Shown here piece after piece: positions 1 to 11,900 of a stretch of 64,000 nt of DNA. The stretch lies in assembly GCA_963971305.1 (NCBI GenBank), contig OZ020303.1, forward strand, positions 32,848,106-32,912,105, written 5' to 3'. The notes beneath the pieces are model-generated. The model had not been told where the DNA came from, searched no databases, and saw only the letters and a list, made by a program, of their open reading frames with translations. The DNA is from Arcuatula senhousia. Lineage: Eukaryota; Mollusca; Bivalvia; Mytilida; Mytilidae. The stretch's first letter is position 1. Each line of letters begins with the position of its first letter. Made by a program: the position numbers and the translations under genes.

Positions 1-975
1 AAAAAACCTTTTTTTATTTGTCTTTATAAGGCAGATAAAAAAAATCTTTTTTGCAATTCAATTTTAGTAGTTTCAATCATTAGTTCGTAAAATCAAGCAT
101 GGTTTTCTTACCTTTAAAAGTTTATTTTTAATTCAAAACCTATAGAGGTATATGAATTTTAAAAGATTTTAAAAGTGTTGAAGTCTATAAAATATCTTCT
201 TTCTTTATCTGCAACAGTTAATGTTACTTAAGTAACATTTACTGTTGCAGATCATATACTGCTTGTCTTTGTATCAAATCTTTAACTCAAGTATTAAAAA
301 GCTATTTTTATTCATTTTAAAAAAGAAGTATAAAATTTCTTTCACATATATACATTCTCTTCTCAATGATTTTTTTCTTCAAATCTAGAGACCCGCAAAT
401 TTTGAAATGACGCTTTATGGTCAGTCCACACACCTATAGCGTTCCTCTTAGACTTCATGCTTTGGATGGTAGAAAATCCTCCAATGGGCGAGTAATAATG
501 CGGAAACTTTATTCTGTGGTTTTAATTTGAATACCCTGGCATTTTCGGTCTTTGCGGCAGAGTAGGTGATTAATGTAACGGGTGGAATATTCAGGCTAGT
601 GGTGGTTAATTTTGTAATGACATTGTCACTATAATCATTGCCAGAGTTTTAAAGATAGACGTCTTCCGTCTAGAGCTGTGTTAAATGGCTAGCCTTTCGA
701 AACACTAACCATCATCCCCATGTTGCAGTTAACAATTGTGTTTTTCTGTTGTTTCTTTTGTAGTGGTTATATATGTTACGCAAACAGATACTTGATCAAT
801 CTTTTACATTGTTATTTTGCCTCCGATCGAGTGCGAGGAAAACAAAGAATGTAACATAAATTCATAGTTTTAGAGAAAACATTTTTATGGGTTTAATTTC
901 TAAAAGTTTTGATTTTACCAAGAAAGGTGCGGTGCGTTTCAAAACAGGTCTAAAAACATGTAATTTGGTTTTGCT
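1..975. other. No gene recognised
   Basis: AT-rich left margin without a coding exon that I can support. About 400-800 is less AT-rich and could be part of an unrecognised element. Confidence 0.5.
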
Positions 976-1460
976 GTAGATGAATATTTCAAAGAGTAAC
1001 CTCTCATCAGCAGTATTTGAATCAAAACATTAGTGTCAAAAACCAGAAACTATCGAAAGAAAAAAGCTCAAAATCAAACCGTTCGAAAAGGAAAGCCAAA
1101 TCTACAACCGATCGAGGACATCACCATGTGTAGTACAAGGAAGGAAAACATGTGTTTTAAACAATTTTAAATTTGAGCAATCGGTATTTCAATGATAAAT
1201 ATTAAATAACAAATATTTTAGTTAATTCGTGTCAGACAAGTCTGACAACAAGGCTTGTGCATGATTACTCTTGAGGACGTCAGGTCGACCACCAGCATCG
1301 GTTATCAATCCTCTGGTTTCAAACGAACATTGGAACTTCAAAAAACCAAAAGAATAGAAAGAAAAGTGCTCAAAACAAAAAAGGTTCGAACAGGGAAGAT
1401 AAAACCAGCACGGAGGAGATCTACAATACGCATTACAAAGGGGAAAAAAACTTACGTTTT
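976..1460 (-). repeat. Dimeric dispersed element, copy 1
   Basis: Two related monomers (about 976-1165 and 1330-1460 on the plus strand) are joined by a bridge with a TCAGACaagTCTGA palindrome (about 1229-1244). The same monomer-bridge-monomer order is seen at 16356-16975 in the other orientation. Marker words are ctctcatcagcag and gttcgaac. No coding capacity recognised. A bridge-like scrap recurs at about 1805-1845. Confidence 0.7.
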
Positions 1461-1464
1461 TACA

Positions 1465-1860
1465 TTTTTGCATTTAAACAGTTTAGTTTAAACATATTTA
1501 TTTACCCTGGATTGGGAAACAAGCTTTATGCTTATATAAATCCCTCTCCAGCTAGCAGCTTGCGAGTAAGGCCTTTGTAGCGGCCCCAAATTGAGCCTAC
1601 TCTTATCGAACTCTACAAAGGGGTCTTTAACGTGCATGAGGTATTGCTCTCCACATACACGGGACAACCTTTTTCGTCCCTTCCGAAGGACTAGCATCGT
1701 TCCTTGAGACCATCCTCGCAAATGGTGTCAAGAGAGAGTCGGAAAATTGGTTCATTTAAACAGTTTAATCGACAATATCAATGATAAAAAAAAATATGTT
1801 TGTAACTTCATGTCAGACATGTATGACGACCGACCAGGCTTGTAATACAACCTTACTAAA
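1465..1860. repeat. Mixed repeat scraps
   Basis: About 1610-1740 contains gggtctttaacgtgcatgag and a cacacggga-type stretch, similar in style to the SINE-like family at 22852. There is no convincing gene. Confidence 0.35.
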
Positions 1861-1869
1861 CTGGCAATT

Positions 1870-2520
1870 AATACTTACTATAATATGAGATAGGCATTGC
1901 CTAAATGCGAGCACAGCAAAAATATAAGCTTAAATGTATTTTACATACCTTTCGAGATGAAGAAAGCCCCCCCCCCCATATCATGAAACATCAAAGATGG
2001 ATCCTCTTTTTGGCCCTCGTATGACGGAGTTCCACGCCTGAATTGAGGAATAAAATCGTTTAGAATTCAGAATATAAGATCTAGATGACCCCATTCCCGA
2101 AAAGACGCGGACACTTGTGATTTATTTATGATCATTTAATCAGTTCATTCTAGACTCAGTTTGGGACGAGGTATTTAGGGCGAATGATCGTAAAAAAACA
2201 AAATGTAAAAAAAAAAAAAAGAATAAAAATTTGTTTTACTTAAAAAATGAAGTAACTCATCTTCATCAGAATATTTTTCTCCTTGTTCTATATTTACAAA
2301 GAAAATTTTTGGAAGGCGATTAGCAAAATTGGTAATTATTTTCAAATTCACATCAAACCTGTGTGCACGTGAAATTGTGAGAAGCATATCCGGACGAAAA
2401 AAAATCAATATCAGCATTAGGCAAATTTTTCGCGGGAACTTGCTCTAGAGCTCTCCGCTCTCGCGGGCACTTCGTACCCGCTACGAGCTGTGCTCGCTAT
2501 TAGTTTACTAAAATGATTTC
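1870..2520 (-). repeat. GC-palindrome dispersed repeat, reverse copy
   Basis: It shares segments with 60538-60995 in opposite orientation: the block with gcgagc...gctcg, the imperfect palindrome gcgggcacttcgtacccgc, gagctctccgctc and gctaatgctgat-like words, and a distal block aggcattgcctaaatgcgagc. Poly-A and poly-C runs lie inside. It is just downstream of HSPA12-like gene 1. Confidence 0.65.
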
Positions 2521-2710
2521 TTATACTTTTAATTTATAAACGACGTAAAACAAACTTTATGACATTTTAACAGTTTAATTGAACATGAGATATAACCTCC
2601 TAGATGTTTAAATGGCTATGCTAAATGAAAATGTCCCCTACATTACCCTGTAGTTCAGACATAACTTGAAAAATGTGAATCTTTGAATACATGAATTAAC
2701 TAGATTTTCA

Positions 2711-3837
2711 TCAATCATAATGAAAAATTCTTTCACGTTCTCCCTTAAGAAATTTATAACCAGAAGGTAAAAATTGAACGCTTGTTGAATGTCTCTCACC
2801 CGTTTCAGCAAAAACATACGTTCCGACCATTTCGGTCCCGGACACTTCGAGTTCTACATAACCAAACGAAAATATAGGCCACATTCCATTTGGAGGATCA
2901 ACATTGATTATTGCGTGACGAGAGCAACCAGGGTCAGTCACATACATCGGATTTTTCTGGTCAGAAATATAAATTTCGACTGTCAATGGTTTTGTTCTCC
3001 CAGAATGGGTTTCATCATTTTCAAATGTATTGTTAAGTTCAATCATTGCTTTGTCACCGACCTTGACCTCTGACCCTTCTTCAAAACACACGTGAAAAAT
3101 GTGTTTGCACCAATCCTCGCCATCATGCCGGTAAAACTTTGAACGATGATGGATATCTTCTTTAAATGGTACACTGATACTCACGCCGTATGTATAAGTA
3201 CATACTCTTGAAGTTATAATATTAGGATCATGACCAAATATCACAGCTCCTTTTAGAACCGATAGACCCCCTTCAACAGGAATAAAAACTTCCAAATCTA
3301 ACTCCCTTTTGACAGCATGTTGGAGAAGGCGGCATTCTGCAAATCCACCGACCAACATTACAGCCGACACGTCTGAGCAACGATCATTGCTTAAAACTTC
3401 TTTCATTTCATTAACCGTCAGTTGTATCGATTCGCTGAAAAAAGATTCAAATTTTTCTTTGTTTATAAATAACTTATCACGCTTTGTCTTCACTTTGTCT
3501 TTTAATGAAGAATTTTCTATAATAGCTGGCAGACTACATTCTGTTTCGTTCTCTAAGATGTCGGCAAGGGATCCCGGGAACCGAGTACTTATAGTCGAAG
3601 ATTCATTTCCTCTAAAATCTTTTTTCCTTGTTTCGAAAGTTCGCATCATTTCGTTATAATCTAAGCCGTGGATTCTTTTAAATTTTGTAAATACATCACC
3701 TCCAACAAGTGATACAAGGAATTTTCGGTATTCTTGGTTGATCCATTCTCCACCCCATGACCCTCCTCTGACTTTGTCAATAATCCGTAAGTGCAAATCT
3801 GGTAGAACTTCTTGAACAGATATGTCAACCGTTCCAC
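2711..3837 (-). CDS. HSPA12-like gene 1, coding exon 4 (last)
   Basis: 1127 nt from acceptor attttacag to TGA at 2713-2711. It completes DAGGGTVD and includes GGSWGGEWIN, MLVGGFAEC and the C-terminal beta-rich part ending IFHYD. A minus-strand AATAAA lies about 580 bases past the stop (near 2130); no closer poly(A) signal was noticed. Confidence 0.9.
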
Positions 3838-6330
3838 CTGTAAAATATGTTTGAATAAGAAATCTAAATATACACTGGTTTGCCATGTATTGGCATTTTA
3901 AATACATTTACATTGCTTACTTTATCGCATAGTCAAGTATGCCAAACTAAAAACGTATAAAAATACAATAGAGACAAATTCTTTAATTTCGGTAAGAAAT
4001 TCCAAATATTTTATTTTGTCATATTACTAAATGCCTTATGATTTTCAGACACTTTATATAATGCTCATATGGTTTAAACAAAATGCAAAAAATATGAAAT
4101 GCTTATAACCACCCCTAATGTTAGGTGAGTTCATGTAAAGATGGTTTAGATTATAAGAATCTAACACCGGTGTTAGGGCAAGATAAGGAAATCTCCGACA
4201 CCCCGAGGGTAAGATTTCAAGTCTGTAACGAGGCTCTGCCGAGTTGCAGATGTAAAGAAATCTTACCCAAGGGTGTCGGAGATTTCCTTATCTTGCCCTA
4301 ATCATCGGTGTTTGATTATTTTTCTCACTAAACCCGTAAATTGTACAACGTGGATTTGTTTACAAAACATAGCGTATGACGTAACAATAGAGTAACGTCC
4401 CTTGGAAACTGCACGAGGCTATCTCACATGGGGGGGGGGGTGTGAGACAGAAAAATCTCACACCGCTAAAAATAGGAACTGTCCTGTCCAAAAAGTGAGA
4501 AAAATATATCTGTGTTGATACGATAATTCAAATCACAACCACACACACGAAAAAAAGAAACAGATAAAAAAAATAATCCCAGCCGATTTACTTTTCTCTT
4601 TATCGGACAAAACATATTCTACTTTAATTCCTTACTAAAACTATCTTAATGTGATGTCTAGGTAAGTTTTGCTTATCTCTATTGAACTCCTCTAGGTGAG
4701 GCAACATATATATTTTCTGCAACTGAGTCTTCAGCTACCCATACCTGGAGGAATCAGTAGTAGGAACGGGTTGATAAAATGTTATCTAGGTATTATAGTG
4801 AACGGGAGGGACGGACAGACACTGATTAAAATGACTTTTGACTGAAATGGGGTATTATACAATCTAGGTTTAACTACCTCCAGCATCAATAACTATGAGT
4901 TTCTTGCCAGGTTCAAACGTTCTAAGGAGTGTTTGTTCATTTTTTCCAACAAACTTTTCCACCGGTAGCAGACGAGCATATATCGACGCTGCTTCTGGCT
5001 CATACACGATGCAAAACTTATTCCTAGCAATTCCAGCCTAAAATATATTCAGAAATATATAGGCTGACCCTACTAAAATCAAGAAAGAGAACACTTTGTT
5101 GAATTTGTAAATACATGTTACACAAATGTATTCCCTACATACATTAAAGCTATAAGATATATTCATAATCAACAACATATAGCTAGATTCAACAAATAAC
5201 AACATCTTAAAATTAAAATTTATGAATAACGCAACAACAAAAAAACAAAAAAACAACCCGAGTTTGAATTCAAATCGTCAGTGCTAAATGTTTTTTTTTA
5301 CAATTAAAGCGTAATTTGACACACAGGGGTATCAAGATGGATTAAACTAGTTTTTTTCAAAGCATAGATTTTGCTATACTTTTAGCTACAGATTTTTTCA
5401 CAAACCCAATCCAAATTATCAATTAATTATACCATAAATATTTTTAAACATCTAATTATCATAGAAAATGAGAAATTTGTTTTACCTTTTCAGCTGCTTC
5501 TCTCATAAACTGTTTGCAGGCATCATTCCAAATAGCCGGCACCGTAATCACCCACTTTATTCTATCGCGCTCAAAACAGAGGTTTCGTTCTTTAAATTCT
5601 CCCAGAAGATGTTTTTTCAAATACTTGATGGCCAGACTAAAAACTTTCTTAGCTTTTACTGTCTTTCCATTTTCTTCCCTTATTTCAAAGTCACTGTTGA
5701 TATCCTAAAAGCAAAGAGGAAATAAATGTAAGAACAAAATTACCAAACGGTGATATTATTCTTTATGTCATAAGTTCAAGAGGAGTTACAAAATAAGAAT
5801 TTCATCTTCCGTAAAATTTAAGAACCCTCTTTTTTTTAGAAACGGATAGGATAACAGAAACTATTATATCTTTAAAGGTTTATATATACTTTAACAATCA
5901 AATACAATGAAATTTTACGCTAGCTGCATACAAATAAAACCTCAAACCAAATTACATATTTGTACTTAAATTTCTTATACTTGAAGAGACAAGTTGTGAA
6001 ATAATTTTATACCTTTCCCTCTTTAACTGCTTGATACAGTTTCATCTTAAATTGTTTAAGATAGTAAAATGAATTCTGTTCGCTTCTTTCACAAATTGTT
6101 GTATACTGGTCTTCTGCATCGTGACCAAAGGCCACAAGCTTCTTCTGGTTATCTAATAAGATACAGGAGGGGGCCTTGTAGCTAGTACCACTCCCACTGT
6201 CGGCCGACCAACGGGGGGTAGAAATGTTAATTGGGTCTATTCTAAATTCGTAAAAGAACGAAAAGGCATATCCTGACCCATGGCTTCCAAAATCAATGGC
6301 CGCTACGACAAGAGGTGTGTCGTCTGCCAT
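2711..6330 (-). CDS. HSPA12-like Hsp70-family ATPase, gene 1 (4 coding exons)
   Basis: Joined exons 6330-6013, 5704-5486, 5037-4878 and 3837-2711 give 1824 nt, 607 aa plus TGA, with GT-AG borders and intact frame. The product resembles the HSPA12A/B branch of Hsp70: an actin-fold nucleotide-binding domain without a classical peptide-binding domain or EEVD tail. Visible landmarks are an N-terminal phosphate-1 region (IDFG then SGYAFSF, about residues 12-25), the EPEAA segment in exon 3, the phosphate-2 loop DAGGGTVD at about 230-237, and an adenosine-loop-like LVGGFAEC in exon 4. Between IDFG and SGYAF the usual T-T-Y is replaced by S-H-G, so ATPase activity may be altered. The start Met lies 9 bases after a probable acceptor (ttttactttgtag), which implies an upstream 5'UTR exon. 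It is divergent from gene 2. Bivalve HSPA12 genes are often linked to stress or immunity; a role here is inference. Confidence 0.9.
4163..4312. mobile_element. Foldback (MITE-like) element in intron 3 of HSPA12-like gene 1
   Basis: About 55-nt arms (starting aacaccggtgttagggcaag at 4163) are near-perfect inverse copies of 4258-4312. The 40-nt centre is itself palindromic (tctgtaacgaggc / gccgagttgcaga). No open frame and no clear target duplication. Confidence 0.8.
4878..5037 (-). CDS. HSPA12-like gene 1, coding exon 3
   Basis: 160 nt ending in phase 1 (GCTGGAG|GTAGTT). It encodes the EPEAA motif and the start of the phosphate-2 loop (VIDAGG), with the glycine codon split across the next intron. 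Confidence 0.9.
5486..5704 (-). CDS. HSPA12-like gene 1, coding exon 2
   Basis: 219 nt, 73 codons, phase 0 at both ends (acceptor gcttttag, donor AAAG|GTAAAA). It encodes a segment ending ITVPAIWNDACKQFMREAAEK. Exon 2 of gene 2 has exactly the same length and phase. Confidence 0.9.
6013..6330 (-). CDS. HSPA12-like gene 1, coding exon 1
   Basis: 318 nt encode residues 1-106 (MADDTPLVVAAIDFG...). The donor is AAAG|GTATAA at 6012-6011, phase 0. The exon carries the phosphate-1 region of the nucleotide-binding domain and ends at the same point as exon 1 of gene 2. Confidence 0.9.
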
Positions 6331-6340
6331 TATCCTTTTC

Positions 6341-7287
6341 TACAAAGTAAAACGAACGTTCATTTCTATTTTTATCAGACATTTATCGATTTTTAAAACA
6401 GATCATTTAATATTAAAAATGACGATCCATAATTTTATGTAGAAAATTTGGAAGTGACAGGATCGAATCTTATATCCTTTAAATTTTTTCATTAGTGCAT
6501 ATACATACTTCAATGTTAGATTAGAAAAAAAATAGTTAATGGAATAAGCCTGAAATAAATTTGATACAATGAATTCTCACGAATTCAGATGTTAAAAATG
6601 ATAAAGTTCCTACCTATAGGCATGCCAATACTATAACTGAGGTTGTTTAAACTTAACACTTCAATGGTTATTGGTTTGTTCCGTCGTTTAGGAAGTATTT
6701 GTATAACATGATACATAGAAAATAAAATAGAAAATAAAAAGGTATGTGGGTATATAAATATAGGATATATTGTACTTTCGATTTCTTTCAAATGTTTTTT
6801 TGTTGTTGTTGCTTGAAAAACATTTACATGTAAATAAAAGTGCAAAAATAAGAAAACAAACGTCATTTAATATTCTTTTCTTGAATACATGTAAATATAC
6901 ATACTTTTTGAAGAAACCGAAAGTAAAAAGAAATTTTTAAATGACAAAACTGAATTGTTTTAACAACTTTTTACAACCACTCACTTTTTGTATTACTGTT
7001 TTTTAGAGGCACCCCATTGGTGCCTTTTTGCTTCTTTTTTTGTTTACTTCCCATTTACGTTTTGAAATGTTTCCGCTGTTCTTGATTCAAAATGGATTTT
7101 TTTCAGTACTGCCTCATTCGTCTTAAAAGAAAAACGGTTGTTACTCTTTAATGATTGCTACAACCGAACCTCTCTGCACTTTATAAGCTTAGCTGTTCCA
7201 CCTGTAGGTACCAGGTGGCAAAAGAATAGTCTCATTGGAGCGCTAAACTTAGATAGAAAATAATGAGAAATTGTCAGAATAAGTCAC
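6341..7287. other. Shared upstream region of the two HSPA12-like genes, left part
   Basis: AT-rich non-coding DNA upstream of both genes. It probably holds the 5'UTR exon and promoter of gene 1. I saw no convincing heat-shock element or TATA box. At 7013-7040 is a scrap of the Penelope-like 3' tail (gcaccccattggtgcctt). Confidence 0.4.
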
Positions 7288-7569
7288 AGGCACTTGTCTT
7301 TATTAATTTGGGGTCATTATTCACGCCTAACCTCTGGCCCCAGTTTCATTATACATCTCAAATGAATATTTCCTCAAATCCTTCCTCAACTCAAATCTAA
7401 CCAATCAAAAATGTTGATATTTGAGTTGAGGAGAGATTTGAGGAAATATTCAATTTGAGATGTTTTATGAAACCGGGGCATGATCCAGCTGATAGTGAAC
7501 CCAAATTCATCAGATCAGAGGGAAGGCGTGGATAGTGACCCCAAATTAATAGAGACGAGTACATGTGCC
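7288..7569. mobile_element. Nested palindromic (MITE-like) elements between the HSPA12-like genes
   Basis: An inner foldback at 7337-7479 has arms of about 60 nt (gccccagtttcatta... against ...tgaaaccggggc). It lies inside an outer inverted pair at about 7288-7335 and 7516-7569 (attaatttggggtca... / ...tgaccccaaattaat). About 280 bp can therefore fold as a nested hairpin. Confidence 0.75.
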
Positions 7570-7744
7570 CAGTATTCTGGTAATCATGTCAGACCTTATT
7601 GCCCACGTGTATTGCAACTGGATGAATTGGGTTATCCTGTCAGTTTCAGGTCATAATAACCGGAAGCCACAGTGGTGCATGGTAAGGTGACAAAAAGACC
7701 CCTGGTACATGTAATGGTACGCGGAGAAGCAAAATCTGCACTGC

Positions 7745-8245
7745 AATATGCTAAAATATCTAATTTTCAAACGCAATGACTTCAACTATCCAATCGTCAA
7801 CTTCCGCTTTTTGTGCAGCAACATTCCGTCCGCTCCTGCTTAGGGAGTCTTTGTATCACAGTTGATTCGTTACTCCAGAGCATGCGGGAATTAGACAAAT
7901 ATGGGATTTCTATCTCTCAAATGAGTGCAGATATTGGTTTGTCGTAGAAATTTGTTTTGTCCTCCTTTACCTAATTGGAAATTAGCAACACGACGGGTGT
8001 GTTAAAGCAGGCAGGAACTGCTTACTCTTCCGGAGCACCTGTGTTCACTCTTGTCACGACTTAAATTCGCGTTGTTGATTTCCGTTCGGTTGATTTTGTG
8101 TTTTGTGTTTATTCGTGCTGTTGTTGTTGTTCGTGTTTACCGGTTTTGTCGTTGCCCTTTCGGACTTTTGACATTTGAATGCCCCATTGGTACCTCTTTG
8201 CTTCTTTCTTTGTCCTTCCATTTTCAGTGGAAGTCAAATCACTGT
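7745..8245 (+). pseudogene. Penelope-like retroelement 3' fragment
   Basis: It matches the C-terminal coding part and 3' tail of the copy at 42925-44200 (inverted there), with shared words such as caatcgtcaactt, ccgtccgctcctgct, gatttctatctctcaaat, acgacgggtgtg and gatttccgttcggttg. A deletion joins gcgggaatta directly to gacaaatatggg. It is non-functional and upstream of HSPA12-like gene 2. The ORF at 8051-8347 is only the repeat tail. Confidence 0.75.
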
Positions 8246-8616
8246 TGCCCTTTCATCCAACTTCTCATCTTATCATTATTCGTGTTTATTTTTTCACTAT
8301 TTAAAGTTCATCCCTTTAACATTCCTCTCATACTCATGTTGGAGTAAAATATAGTTAAGTGTCAAAACGATTTAGTGTATGAACGAATCCGGCCAAAGCG
8401 ATAGCACAAATTATAAATGGAAATCGCGATATATTTTAAAGTTGTGTAGCAAAATTGACCTTGTTTAACAGACCGTTTATTTTTAAGTTGGAACCAATGC
8501 GATAAGTACCCCCGCAGTATAAAGCTACCTGCATTTGTCGCTTTTTTCTAAGTAATGCATATTTGTATCTGATCAGTTTCTACAGAAAACTGTATTTGTG
8601 TTTTACAGATATTGCA

Positions 8617-8910
8617 ATGTCCTCTGACTCAACATTAGTGGTGGCTATTGATATTGGAACGACATATAGTGGCTATGCTTTTTCATTTGGCCACCAATAC
8701 AAAGCCAATCCTCTCGATATCACTAGTCATCCCTGGCCGGACGGCCCTTCGTATAAAACGCCAACATGTGTTTTGTTTAACTCGGACAAAGTGTTCGACT
8801 CTTTTGGAAGGGATGCGGAAAACAAGTACATAGCCATTGCTGAGGAAGGGGAAGATGAAGATGAATGGTACTTTGTGTCGAAATTTAAAATGATGCTTAT
8901 GAAAGAGGAG
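8617..8910 (+). CDS. HSPA12-like gene 2, coding exon 1
   Basis: 294 nt, 98 codons, donor GAG|GTAAAT, phase 0. It encodes the intact phosphate-1 loop (DIGTTYSGYAFS). An in-frame upstream ATG at 8563 lies before the acceptor and is probably intronic. Confidence 0.9.
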
Positions 8911-11900
8911 GTAAATAAGAATGAAAGAATCAATTGAGTTTAGCAAAGTTAAAAGAAATTGTGCAAGAGAAAACAACAAAATATTTATACGCCAACACAA
9001 CTTAACACGAACAAAACAAGAAGTTCCTATGTTAAGACACATATGAAGGAATGAATCGCTAAAAAGTAATAAGAACCATCAAAGCTTTACAAAACAATTG
9101 TGAGATATACCCACTCTCCGAATGCAGGCTGAGTTTGAAAAAAAACAACCCGGAATGGTTTTTATTTTTTAAAAGCTAAACGCTATCTATTGATATACGA
9201 ATAATATCGATGCTCCTCTTATTTATATGGCAATATATTATTAACTAAATGCTGTTTGTAGAAGTTGGACGAAGATACAGAAGTCGAAGATATAAGCGGA
9301 AAGAAAATATCTGCTTTGCAAGTTTTTACAGAGGCTGTACGCTTTCTTAGTAATCATTTACTAGAGGATCTTAAACGGAGAAATCTTGATGTTCCAAAGG
9401 ACCAAATAAAATGGGTGCTAACAGTTCCTGCAATATGGTCTGATCAAGCAAAGCAGTTTATGAGAACAGCTGCTGAAAAGGTATGTTCCCATCTGACTCA
9501 CAAAAGCCTGGTTAACCCACAAAAAAAACCTCAGAAAATATTCGATTTACCTTTCTCCTATTTTATTACATTTTTGGGTTCTGTTTGTTAAAAGATACAA
9601 GACAGACAACATTTAGTCTTAATTTTGAATATGCAGAGAAAGTGTCAGTTGTAACACGAAATAATTTCTAAAAATTATAAGGCATTAAAGCCACTAACAT
9701 AAAGATAGCAAACAAAAGCCAGGGACTTATACTAAACAAATTCGGATTTTTGACGAAAACATATCATATCAAAGACAACCCAAAGCAAAACGAAATTAAG
9801 CTTATTGCTTTGGAAACAGTCAGTTATAGAATTGGAAAAAGTCAGTTTAGCTTACAATGTACCAAAACGGGTGTCGATGAATTTTATTTTTTTTTATTTT
9901 GTATATGCATATTTCAAGTAGCAACCTCTCATCATCAGCATTTGGTTCAAACTAAATTGGAAGACTAAGAACCAAAAGTGTCGAAAGAGACTTGCTATAC
10001 TCAAAACCTGCAAACAAGAAAGCCAAGGCCAGCGCCGAGAATATCAACCACTTATACTACAAGAAAAGAAATTTTTTACTTAATCTTTACCAATTTAAAC
10101 AATTCTTAATTAAAACAATCAAGAATTGCAACCAGCTTCAAATAAAAAAAATACAATTTGTATATGTTTTCCAATAGGCTATAACGGATATTAAATCCTC
10201 GTCCATAGTATTGGCATATGAACCGGAAGCAGCCGCTCTTTACTGCAGATTACTTCCTATTGATACAATGAAAGTGTCCGGGGGAGATGCAAAAATGCTT
10301 GCCTGTTTTGAAAAGGGGAAAAAGATAGTGATAGTGGATCTTGGAGGTAAAGACATAAACACAATTAAGAATATAACTAAAAAATAAAATGAACCATTTC
10401 GTTGTTGGTTCTTAATATTTCATAGACGTAAAACTGAATACAAAATATAAGTCTTTTATTTCAAGAAATATCTTCGACACGTTGAATTGACCACTAGCAA
10501 CACGACATGTATGCTATAACATGGAAGTAAAATTAGTGTTTATTACTTCCTTGGCTATAGCCAGCATAAATTGCTTACTTTTACAAAGCACGCGAGTTCG
10601 TGTTGTTGATTGCTATTCACTTGTTGTTGTCTATTTCCCATGAAATACTCGTTTGTGTTGACTGGTTTTATCTGCCCTCTCAGACATTTAACATTTGAAT
10701 GCCCCATCTCCACGATTGGTTATTGTGATACTTAATTTCAATGCAATTTATGCTAAAATCTGTACAGTTTAAAATATGCTCATACAAAGGAGTTAAATAT
10801 CAGCTATTTTTAACAATGTTAAAGAAAATTGTACTTGTTATTTTTCATTTTTAGGAGGAACTGCAGATATTTCTATTAATGAAATAACAGAAAACCAGGA
10901 GTTGAAGACGATTGATAGAGCTAGCGGTGGTGATTGGGGAGGAACCAATATAGACAAAAAATACATAAATTTCATTTCCGAAGTGTTGGGAGAAGACATC
11001 ATGAAGATATTAAAACAAGACTATCGAAGCGATTTATTAGAAATAACACAAGATTTCGAAGAACAAAAACGAAAAATTTCTGCCGATCGAGATAACGATG
11101 TGGTGGTGAGAATGCCTGGAGGTGTAATGGAAATTTTGAGAAAAAAGAAGCAGTCATTGACAGATATTGTAGACGATTCACCGCATATGGCTAAGGTCTC
11201 TGTGAAAGAAAACCAACGCGATAGATTGCATATCAAAGCAAGTGTCTTCAAAGGTTTCTTTAAAGAAACAGTCCAAAACATAACAAAACATTTAGAAGAT
11301 GTACTTGAAAATAGAAATTTAGGTCAAATTACACCGGCAATCATTATGGTTGGAGGATTTTCAGAGTCGTCGATCGTAATAAATTCGATTCGTGAACATC
11401 CGTCATTTTCTCATATGGCCGACAAAATTATTGTCCCCACAGAAGCAAGATTAGCTGTACTAAAAGGAGCTGTTCTTTATGGTCATAATCCAAATGTTGT
11501 AATATCAAGGAAAGCAAAATATACGTATGGAATTAGATCTTTAAGGAGTTTCCAAAAAGCGGACCCAATCGAAAAGAAAACAACTCAAGAGGGTAAAGAT
11601 TGGTGCAAAGACTATTTCAAAAAGTTATTTAAAATTAACCAAGAAGTCAGCATCGGTCAGAAAAGTTCTGTGCCATTAAAGGACTCTTACAAAGATAAGA
11701 ACAGGCAAGCAAAACGAAGTATGCCTCATATACTTGACTTATACTTTACGACAGAAGAAAATCCTCACTTCATTGACGAAAAAGGTTGTATGAAATTGGG
11801 ACAAATAGAAATTCCTCCGCCTAATGGCCAAATGTGGCCTGTTGAGTGGAAAGGGGACTTTGAACTAGAAATAGGAGGAACTGAAATAATTGGTCGATTT

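Noticed and set aside
2789..3659. Plus-strand ORFs of 94 and 116 aa
   Set aside because: They are antisense shadows of the last exon of HSPA12-like gene 1.
8051..8347. 98-aa ORF, and a similar 134-aa ORF at 26497-26901
   Set aside because: Both lie in the 3' tail of the Penelope-like family; similarity between them is repeat homology.
8563..8616. Earlier in-frame Met for HSPA12-like gene 2
   Set aside because: It precedes a good acceptor (tgttttacag), and the extra residues have no counterpart in gene 1. The ATG at 8617 is preferred.
8683..9042. Minus-strand ORFs opposite HSPA12-like gene 2 exon 1
   Set aside because: Antisense shadows of a well supported exon.
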